Shown: in pieces, positions 57,839-64,000 of the stretch | How the letters are laid out: each line of letters starts with the position of its first letter | How positions within the stretch are numbered: the first letter of the stretch is position 1 | Assembly: GCA_000336895.1 (NCBI GenBank) | Contig: AOLX01000014.1 | Span: forward strand, 382,535-446,534 | From: Haloarcula argentinensis DSM 12282 | Lineage (GTDB): Archaea > Halobacteriota > Halobacteria > Halobacteriales > Haloarculaceae | Length of the DNA: 64,000 bases | Direction of reading: 5' to 3' | Notes under the pieces: model-generated | What the model saw: only the letters and a program-made list of their open reading frames with translations | Told to the model about the DNA's origin: nothing | Database searches by the model: none | Translations under genes and position numbers: made by a program

Positions 57839-58555
57839 TCACTCGAATCTGGACTGGCTCTCGTCAACGACAGCAGTCCGAACGGATGACCCGAGCGAGA
57901 TCGTGATACGCTCCTGATAGCTGACGTGGCGCGAAACCCGGTCATCGACAAGTAACTCGACAGTCGCCTCGTCGCGCTCAATCGAGGCACTGAGTCCGTC
58001 GACAGGCAACACCCAGTGATCCGGGTCGGTTGCAAACGGCGCGATCGGTGCTACCACTGCCTGGTCTGACGGTGCCAGTATCGGGCCGCCGACACGGTGG
58101 GCGTAGCCCGGTGAGCCAGCAGCCGTCGCAATTACGACACCGTCGGCCCGGAACTGTCCGATGCGGTCAGCTGTCGATGCAATAGTGAACTCGGAGATAC
58201 GGGCGGCGTCAGCAGTGACGAGCGTCACGTCCCAGAATGCCTGTTCGACCGTCCCGTCGGGCATTGTCACGTGGAGGACTGGATGCGTCTCAATCCGGGC
58301 ATCAGCAAGTTCCGACACAGCGGCGACGGCGTCGTCGCGTGGCACTGACCGGACGCCGCGACCCGCCGCGACCGGTAACACGAGCGGGTCACCCTCGGCC
58401 CGTGCCACGGCGGCGACGGCGTCCTCGCCGACGGCGACGACCCGGTCAGTTTCCGGAACCGCACCGTCACTACCCCGTTCAACAGCTATGCCGGCGTCTC
58501 GGAGCACGTCTGCGAGGGCGTCGTCACCGACCACACCAACGGGGGTTTCCATCAT
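57839..58555 (-). CDS. NAD-kinase-like protein lacking the GGDG motif
   Basis: A 238-residue protein whose C-terminal half matches ATP-NAD kinases: DGVVIATAAGSPGYAHRVGG and GPILAPSDQAVVAPIAP, equivalent to the GSTAYS...GGP(I/V) region. The N-terminal lobe should carry GGDGT with the catalytic Asp; here the equivalent strand reads VVAVGEDAVAAVA. Catalysis as an NAD kinase is therefore doubtful. It may bind nucleotides for another purpose. Confidence 0.7.
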   Translation of the reverse strand: MMETPVGVVGDDALADVLRDAGIAVERGSDGAVPETDRVVAVGEDAVAAVARAEGDPLVLPVAAGRGVRSVPRDDAVAAVSELADARIETHPVLHVTMPDGTVEQAFWDVTLVTADAARISEFTIASTADRIGQFRADGVVIATAAGSPGYAHRVGGPILAPSDQAVVAPIAPFATDPDHWVLPVDGLSASIERDEATVELLVDDRVSRHVSYQERITISLGSSVRTAVVDESQSRFE

Positions 58556-58607
58556 CTGAAACTCCGGGCCGGCGGAAAAAAACCTGCCGCACTTCGCGCG
58601 ATGGTGC

Positions 58608-59843
58608 TCAGATATCGAGGCGACGGCGCGCGTATTCGACGAGAATCGGCATGTCAGAGAGATGGGTGAGCTTCGCAATCGCCCGCCGGTCGCCGCCGTT
58701 GATCTGCCTGAGGGTGTCCTGTCCGGTACTCCGGAGATCGTCCATCAGCTGATCGTACCGCTCGTTCGGGGCGAGATACAGCAGTTCCGTCATCATCAGG
58801 CGGGCGTTGTGTTTCGGGGCTACCTCGCTGTGCCAGAGCTGGTCGTAGACAGAGAGGTTCTCCGCCGACGTATCGGGTTCGTCGGGCTTGAGCGCCGAAT
58901 CGGCTGTCGCGGCTGCGGCGCGGGCCGATTTCATCCCTTTGTGTATCCCCTCTCCCCACAACGGGTCGACAGTCGGGACGGTGTCGCCGATAGCCATGAA
59001 GTTGTCCGTGCTCATCGAATCGGGTGGCTGGATGTGGGCCGATCCGCGGTGGGCCTGTGTGCCCTCGATTCGCTCGGCGTCGTCGAATCTGGGATCCGAA
59101 TCGAGCCAGTACTCCAGATAGTCGTCGATCCCCATCCCGTCTTTGGCGTACTTCTGGTGGGAGCCGTTCTGGATGTAACAGAGACCGACCTTCGCCGTAT
59201 CTTCACCGGTGTGGAAAATCCAGGAGTAGCCGCCCGGGGCGAGGTCGTGATCGAGGCGGAGCATCATCGCGTCCCTGAGGTCGGCGTAGTCGTCGTGGTT
59301 GACTTCCACGCCCTCGAACTCGTACTCGACGCCGATGGCCTGGTGGTCCCGCTGGAGGTTACACACGTCGAGTTTCTTCGCCAGCGGCGCGGCAGGGCCG
59401 GTGGCGTCGATGACGATGTCCGCGTACACCTCTTCGTCGCCGTCGTAGCGGACGCCGACGATCTCACCGTTCTCCATGATCGGCGCCGAGACGCGGGAGT
59501 CAAAGCGGTAGGTCGCGCCCTTATCCCGGCCCTCAGAGACGAGCCACTGTTTGAACTCCGCGAACTCCAAGACTGCGCCGGTCTGATTGCGGACGTAATG
59601 GTCGTTGGGGGACTCAAGCACGACGTCGTCCGTGTAGTTCATCACCACGTCATCAGGAATCGCAAAGCCCGTCATCGCCGACATAAACGTCCCGGCGGTA
59701 GACTTGTTGCTCTGACGCGGGAACCCGTCTTCGGGCTCGCTTTCGAGAACGAGCACCTCGTAGTTTCGCTCCGCTAGATCACGGGCACACTGCGCCCCGG
59801 CAGGGCCGGCTCCGGCTATTACCACGTCAAAGCGCTCGCGCAT
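58608..59843 (-). CDS. Geranylgeranyl reductase family flavoprotein
   Basis: A 411-residue FAD enzyme. The N-terminal dinucleotide fold has DVVIAGAGPAGAQCARDL and LVLESEPEDGFP. The FAD-phosphate region is FMAIGDTVPTVDPLWGEGIHKGM. The middle has the family's GGYSWIFHTGEDTAKVGL. Archaeal relatives saturate the geranylgeranyl chains of membrane ether lipids; others reduce isoprenoid side chains of quinones. The divergently transcribed gene 111 bp away encodes an Asp-rich helical protein. Confidence 0.85.
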   Translation of the reverse strand: MRERFDVVIAGAGPAGAQCARDLAERNYEVLVLESEPEDGFPRQSNKSTAGTFMSAMTGFAIPDDVVMNYTDDVVLESPNDHYVRNQTGAVLEFAEFKQWLVSEGRDKGATYRFDSRVSAPIMENGEIVGVRYDGDEEVYADIVIDATGPAAPLAKKLDVCNLQRDHQAIGVEYEFEGVEVNHDDYADLRDAMMLRLDHDLAPGGYSWIFHTGEDTAKVGLCYIQNGSHQKYAKDGMGIDDYLEYWLDSDPRFDDAERIEGTQAHRGSAHIQPPDSMSTDNFMAIGDTVPTVDPLWGEGIHKGMKSARAAAATADSALKPDEPDTSAENLSVYDQLWHSEVAPKHNARLMMTELLYLAPNERYDQLMDDLRSTGQDTLRQINGGDRRAIAKLTHLSDMPILVEYARRRLDI

Positions 59844-59954
59844 GGTTGTGGGTATTCCCTGTCAGTAATCAGTCTTTCCGAATACACCGAGGGCGTTCTC
59901 GAAAGGGTAAAGACGGCCCCACTACCATGACGGGAACACCCGGGGCGACATACA

Positions 59955-61124
59955 ATGGTTCTCAAGACAGGCGCGGGCGTGCTCGCGGACAGACGTCGGC
60001 TTCCCACGGCAGTACGGGCAGTGCTGGGATACTACGCGGACACCGGTGTGTTCGACGCCGGCAGCCTCTCGTTGAAATCTGAGATCGACGAGCGGACAGA
60101 GTCGATGGTCGACGACGTAACCGACCGCATCGAGGATGCCCTCGAAGACGAGTTCGGCCGTCCAGTCGAGTTCTCCTATGACACGAAGCTCATCCTGCCT
60201 GCACAGCTGACGCTCGGCTACATCTACCGCAACGCCCGTCAGCAGGCACCTGGTGACCCCGTTATCGACGCTATCGCCGACGGTGTTCCGACTGTCGACG
60301 AGACGGCACTGGAAAAGGGGCCGGCACAGGACCTTGCGCCCCGCGAGATGGTCGTCCGCGCCGAGCAGATGACTCGTCTCTCCATCGAGGCACTCATCGA
60401 TGGCGACATGCGCGACGCCATCAACGACGACGAGTTCGAAGATTTCGAGGTCGACTTTGACGTGAGCGAAGCTGACCGTCGTCGCGTCGCCGAGGTCGCC
60501 CAGTCCGCGCTGCAGTCCCATCTCGACGGCCTGTTGGAGGACATGCCGCCTGTTGTCGAGAACGCCTATCAGTGGGCCGTCGACTACAGCGAGGCCCATC
60601 AGGACCGCGACGACTACTTCCGGGAGCTGATGACCGCGGCCGAGGACGGCGACGCCGATGCCCTGACCGATATCCGCGAGGCGTACAAGTTCGCCGAGTA
60701 CGACGAGGAGCCAGCGACCCTCACCGAGACAGAGAAGGAACTCCCCTACAGCAAGACCCAGTACGCTCGCGTGGGCGTCCTCTACGACGGAATGCTCGAT
60801 CTCTACCGACTCGCTGGCCTCGACATCGACGACGAGTTCGCGAAGGCCATCGTCCTCGCCATCATCGGTGCACAGGTGTGGCTCGACGACGTGGACGACT
60901 ACGAGGATGATCGAGCAGAGGGACAACTGACGCCCGTCACCGCCGAGTACCTGCTCGCGCCCGACGACGAAGCCGCCTATCGGCGCGTCGTCGACGTGAC
61001 CGAACAGTACCTCGATCTCGCGAAGTCCTACGCCACGGCCGCCGACTCGCCGCTGACCGGCGTCGCTGTCGAGTACATCTACCGCTCCGGCGACCCGGAT
61101 GTCCTGCCCGGCAAGCCTGAGTAG
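59955..61124 (+). CDS. Acidic helical protein with Asp-rich motif, function unknown
   Basis: A 389-residue almost fully helical soluble protein, very acidic. Near residues 308-322 it has QVWLDDVDDYEDDRAEG, which resembles the second Asp-rich motif of isoprenyl diphosphate synthases and related prenyl enzymes (DDxxD). The first motif is not obvious, so a prenyl-enzyme assignment is speculative. The divergent geranylgeranyl reductase neighbour makes a lipid link worth considering. I otherwise recognise no family. Confidence 0.6.
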   Translation: MVLKTGAGVLADRRRLPTAVRAVLGYYADTGVFDAGSLSLKSEIDERTESMVDDVTDRIEDALEDEFGRPVEFSYDTKLILPAQLTLGYIYRNARQQAPGDPVIDAIADGVPTVDETALEKGPAQDLAPREMVVRAEQMTRLSIEALIDGDMRDAINDDEFEDFEVDFDVSEADRRRVAEVAQSALQSHLDGLLEDMPPVVENAYQWAVDYSEAHQDRDDYFRELMTAAEDGDADALTDIREAYKFAEYDEEPATLTETEKELPYSKTQYARVGVLYDGMLDLYRLAGLDIDDEFAKAIVLAIIGAQVWLDDVDDYEDDRAEGQLTPVTAEYLLAPDDEAAYRRVVDVTEQYLDLAKSYATAADSPLTGVAVEYIYRSGDPDVLPGKPE

Positions 61125-61161
61125 CCACACGACCGACACCGGCTCGTCCCAAGCATCAGAG

Positions 61162-61167
61162 TTTATA
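61162..61167 (+). promoter_or_regulatory. TATA box before the OB-fold membrane protein
   Basis: tttata lies 26-31 nt before the ATG at 61,193, so the transcript is probably leaderless. It also serves the coupled downstream gene. Confidence 0.6.
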
Positions 61168-61192
61168 TCCCACCGCCCGCATCGAAATTTGA

Positions 61193-61741
61193 ATGCTTCA
61201 CTCGCGGGTGGGCAGGGTCGCAGCTATCTGTGGATTGCTAGCCGTGCTGTTCGCACTCATGGTCGGACTCGGCACCGCCACGCCGGCCCCCAAAATGGGC
61301 GATTATCCCGCGGAGGACGCACTGGCTGCGGACTACGACAGGTACGTCGGCGAGTCCGTTCAGGTGACCGGCACGGTGACCAAGACCGAGCCAGTCAAGA
61401 TCGCCGTCGGGTACGAGTATACCGCCAACAGCGAGTACCACAGCGGCACGCTCACGATCACCGTCCGGAACGTCGACAAAGCCGTCGCCGAAGGCGAATC
61501 GCTGCAGGTGTACGGAACACTTGGCCCGGACCAAACCATCACGGCGGAGAACAGCGTGCGCGTGCCAGCGATGAACTACACGGCGATGTATCTCGTTTCC
61601 GCTATCGCCGGCCTGTGGACCCTCGGACGGCTGATCTGTGGCTGGCGGCTGGACTGGCAGACATGGGCGCTCTGCCGGCGAGAGCACCGGCTCCGGCCGA
61701 TACAGACGGGTCTCGGTAAGATACGGGAGGTACTTTTCTGA
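61193..61741 (+). CDS. Membrane protein with OB-fold-like exterior domain
   Basis: A 182-residue protein: an N-terminal helix (about 8-30), an exterior beta domain of about 80 residues beginning YVGESVQVTGTVTKTEPVKI, which resembles an OB-fold (V-x-V-x-G-x-V), and a C-terminal helix (about 125-145) with a basic tail. The OB-fold part could bind a nucleotide, sugar or peptide at the cell surface. Its stop overlaps the next start by one base. Confidence 0.65.
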   Translation: MLHSRVGRVAAICGLLAVLFALMVGLGTATPAPKMGDYPAEDALAADYDRYVGESVQVTGTVTKTEPVKIAVGYEYTANSEYHSGTLTITVRNVDKAVAEGESLQVYGTLGPDQTITAENSVRVPAMNYTAMYLVSAIAGLWTLGRLICGWRLDWQTWALCRREHRLRPIQTGLGKIREVLF

Positions 61742-62223
61742 TGCCGGACCTGCTCTCGCACGCCTTCATCGCGTTCACCGTCTGTACTCTCTTGTCACTC
61801 CGGTATGACTGGCTCACCGGCGAGTACGTCACTGTGGGGATGGCCGGCGCGTTCATCCCGGATATGGCGAAGATCAAGATTCTCGTGGACGCTGCGGCCG
61901 TCGAGGCGGCGCTGGATATTCCGTTTGACTGGCTGGGCGTCCACACGCTCGGCGGCGCATTCGTCGCCGTCCTCGTAGGGACGGTCATCGCGAACCGCTC
62001 CGACCGACGGCGCGTGTTCGGCCTGCTGTCTCTCGGGGCAGCTAGTCACCTGTTTGCCGATGCACTTCTGCTGAAGGCCTCTGGGCGGTCGTACGAAGTG
62101 CTGTGGCCACTGACACAGTACCACCCGCCGACCCCGGGGCTGTACCTGAGTACGGATATCTGGCTCACGGGCGTCACCGGAACCGTCGCGGTGTCGGCAT
62201 GGCTGTTCACGGCCGAATCATGA
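61741..62223 (+). CDS. YdjM-like membrane-bound metal-dependent hydrolase
   Basis: A 160-residue membrane protein of the YdjM (LexA-regulated, inner-membrane metal-dependent hydrolase) type. MPDLLSHAFIAFTV, AGAFIPDMAKIK and HTLGGAFVAVLVG give the His/Asp ligands, and ASHLFADALL repeats the H-x3-D pattern. It starts on the last base of the previous gene. Substrate unknown. Confidence 0.75.
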   Translation: MPDLLSHAFIAFTVCTLLSLRYDWLTGEYVTVGMAGAFIPDMAKIKILVDAAAVEAALDIPFDWLGVHTLGGAFVAVLVGTVIANRSDRRRVFGLLSLGAASHLFADALLLKASGRSYEVLWPLTQYHPPTPGLYLSTDIWLTGVTGTVAVSAWLFTAES

Positions 62224-62308
62224 CCATACCGGCTGTCTGCCTGCCAGCCCCGCGGCCATACTTCCCGGGATGACAACTGTATTACTGTTTCATATCTAAC
62301 CAGTTCGC

Positions 62309-62518
62309 ATGGCACTCAGTGCCCGGAACAACCTCAGCGGGACGATTCGTTCAGTGACGATGGATGAAGTGATGGCCGAGGTCGTCATCGAACTGGACGG
62401 CGGCGAGACGGTCACGTCAACGATCACACGCGGGTCCGCCGACCGACTCGACCTTGCCGAAGGCGACGAAGTGTCGGCGGTAATCAAGGCCAGCGAAGTG
62501 ATGGTCGACAAGGACTGA
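62309..62518 (+). CDS. Mop/TOBE-domain molybdate-binding-like protein
   Basis: A 69-residue single-domain protein matching molbindins: SARNNLSGTIRSVTMDEVMAEV (N-terminal strand), TSTITRGSADRLDLAEGDEV, then VIKASEVMV. Free-standing Mop proteins bind molybdate or tungstate in oligomers and buffer the oxyanion for cofactor synthesis. No molybdate transporter gene lies nearby. Confidence 0.85.
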   Translation: MALSARNNLSGTIRSVTMDEVMAEVVIELDGGETVTSTITRGSADRLDLAEGDEVSAVIKASEVMVDKD

Positions 62519-62547
62519 AAACGGCGTCAGGAACGCGCTCGAACCGA

Positions 62548-63918
62548 CTACCGCTTCCCCAGCGCTGTCTCGAACACGCGCTGTGCGCGCTCGTAGGCGG
62601 CGTTCCGGTCAACGATTGGGTGGTAGTAGTCCGGGGCCAGTTCCTCGCGTTCGCCGTCCGAGAGCGTCGGCCAGTCGACGATCTTGGTCGACGGAACGCC
62701 ACGAAGCTCCGGAACGTACTCGGTGACGTAGTCCGCCCCGCTGTCGTACTTGCTCATCTGTGCGACCGGGTCGAAGATTCGCACGTCCACGGAGTCGGTC
62801 CCGGTCGAAGCCGTCCACTGCCAGCTGGCGGCGTTGTTAGCCGGGTCGTGGTCGACCAGTCGCTTCCGGAAATGCCGCGCCCCCTCACGCCAGTCGACGA
62901 GGAGATGCTTTGTGAGGAAGGACGCGACGTTCTGGCGCGGCCGGTTGTGGATGTACCCCTCCTGTTCGAGCTGGCGCATCCCGGCGTCGATGAGTGGATA
63001 CCCCGTCTCGCCGCGCTTCCAGGCCTCGAAGTTGTCCTCGTCGTTTTCCCACTCGATACGGTTCGGGAACGACTTGTAGTTCTCCGACAGCAGCGTTGGA
63101 TTGTGGTACAGTAGGTGGTAGCTCTGTTCGCGCCACGAGAGTTCGTAGCGGTACTTCTGGATGTTCCGCTGGGCGTCTCCAGTGGCTTCTGTATGTCGGT
63201 CGGACGCGTCCCGCCACATCTCGCGGATGCCGATCATCCCCGCCGCGAGGTACGGCGACATACGCGAGACGGCGCTGGTCGGCCGCTCGACGGCAGCCCG
63301 CATGTCGTCGCGGGTATCGTTGTACGTCTCGATGCCACCGGTGAGGAAGTCGTCGTACCGCTGCCGTGCACCCTCGTAGCCGGGCGTCGGCAAGTCGAGC
63401 TCCGTCTCGATGCTCGGGGCCGTCGTCGAGTCCGACACGTCGACGAGTGAGCCCGAGTCCGGACTGCCGACCGGCGGTAGCTTGTGGTGGGCCTGCCAGT
63501 CGTCGTAGAAGCGACTGTGGTTCTCGTACTGGCTATCGAGCCCCGCCGGGTCGACGAGCACGAGGTCTGTCAGCGATTTCGTCGGGAGCGCCTCGTCGAC
63601 GCGGCGCTGGCGATTCCGCCGCACGGGCCGGTAGTGCTCATTGTAGTACACCCGGTCGGCATCGTACTCGTCGACGACATCTGAGAGCACCTCGACAGCG
63701 CTTCCCTTCCTGACGAGTAGATCACCGCCGTGGTCCCGATACGCCTGTTTCAGCGCTCGGACACCAGCCAGCAGGAACGCTTTTTGCCGCTTCCCGATGT
63801 TTGCCAGCAGGTCTGTGTCGAGAACGTACACCGGCAGTACTTCGTCGTCCGCGGCGGCGGCAGTCAACCCTCGATTGTCCGGTATTCGGAGGTCCCGCTG
63901 ATGCCAGAAAACGTGCAT
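62548..63918 (-). CDS. phr: Deoxyribodipyrimidine photolyase (FAD, DASH/CPD class I-like)
   Basis: A 456-residue light-driven DNA repair enzyme that splits cyclobutane dimers. The N-terminal alpha/beta antenna domain begins MHVFWHQRDLRIPDNRGL. The FAD-binding block is TGYPLIDAGMRQLEQEGYIH, followed by NVASFLTKHLLVDWREGARHF and WQWTASTGTD near the C-terminus with the Trp electron-chain residues. The start at 63,918 fits the family. Sunlit brines make such repair expected. Confidence 0.93.
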   Translation of the reverse strand: MHVFWHQRDLRIPDNRGLTAAAADDEVLPVYVLDTDLLANIGKRQKAFLLAGVRALKQAYRDHGGDLLVRKGSAVEVLSDVVDEYDADRVYYNEHYRPVRRNRQRRVDEALPTKSLTDLVLVDPAGLDSQYENHSRFYDDWQAHHKLPPVGSPDSGSLVDVSDSTTAPSIETELDLPTPGYEGARQRYDDFLTGGIETYNDTRDDMRAAVERPTSAVSRMSPYLAAGMIGIREMWRDASDRHTEATGDAQRNIQKYRYELSWREQSYHLLYHNPTLLSENYKSFPNRIEWENDEDNFEAWKRGETGYPLIDAGMRQLEQEGYIHNRPRQNVASFLTKHLLVDWREGARHFRKRLVDHDPANNAASWQWTASTGTDSVDVRIFDPVAQMSKYDSGADYVTEYVPELRGVPSTKIVDWPTLSDGEREELAPDYYHPIVDRNAAYERAQRVFETALGKR

Positions 63919-64000
63919 GCATCTTGTTAGGGATACCAGCATATGGGTCCGAACCCGATTCTATTGTGTGTGAGGACCAAGCCCACAGCACAGTCTGTAG

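Noticed and set aside
59922..61139. Long minus-strand reading frame (405 codons) opposite the Asp-rich protein
   Set aside because: The plus-strand product is acidic with regular helices, while the antisense product is Val/Gly/Leu-rich without domains; treated as a shadow.

Overview
This window comes from a high-GC haloarchaeal chromosome, most likely a member of the Haloarculaceae; that rank is an inference from overall gene style. The evidence is archaeal: a GHMP-type shikimate kinase, a halocyanin/Rieske/split cytochrome b operon, a geranylgeranyl reductase, an intron-containing tRNA-Trp, acidic proteins and TATA boxes about 27 nt upstream of start codons (leaderless genes). The first 33 bases are not biological. 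They end in the Nextera transposon mosaic end, so the window begins at a contig edge and the first gene is cut by it.

Left chromosomal part (34-14,026): a truncated 3-hydroxyacyl-CoA dehydrogenase and an acyl-CoA dehydrogenase (fatty-acid oxidation), a PadR-like regulator, a Tat-exported PhoX-type phosphatase, two TrkH potassium transporters with one TrkA, shikimate kinase overlapping chorismate mutase, a GNAT acetyltransferase and a beta-carbonic anhydrase.

Middle (14,027-41,441): an integrated element of 27.4 kb lying against the 3' end of tRNA-Trp. A 15-bp direct repeat bounds it. At its left end are a tyrosine integrase, a phiH1-repressor-like winged-helix protein with a dyad operator, a divergent restriction-endonuclease-like protein, Orc1/Cdc6, an HNH nuclease, zinc-ribbon proteins, a serine recombinase, a pentapeptide-repeat channel-like protein and an AbrB-like regulator. 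A 34-bp palindrome separates these from a rightward block of 17 nearly all overlapping genes (23,730-36,482). That block encodes signal-peptide surface proteins of 506, 591 and 1115 residues, many small membrane proteins and one P-loop ATPase. It looks like a virion, plasmid-vesicle or secretion module. No capsid, portal, terminase or tail gene was recognised, so a membrane-enveloped (pleolipovirus-like or pR1SE-like) agent is the best guess, not a demonstrated identity. To the right lie a duplicated promoter plus tiny-membrane-protein module, a hairpin-rich noncoding segment ending in a terminator-like stem, and a leftward six-gene operon with a possible HTH replication or regulatory protein and small zinc-binding proteins.

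Right chromosomal part (41,429-64,000): tRNA-Trp with a box C/D-like intron, IMP dehydrogenase, tRNA-Lys(CTT) with a nearby copy of its own 3' end (a likely old integration scar), an RCK/DHH protein, a PRC-barrel protein, two tandem GNAT enzymes, endonuclease III, a UspA protein, the respiratory bc-complex operon with membrane halocyanin (52,680-56,889), an NAD-kinase-like protein without its catalytic motif, geranylgeranyl reductase beside an Asp-rich helical protein of unknown function, a YdjM-like membrane protein, a Mop-like protein and a DNA photolyase.
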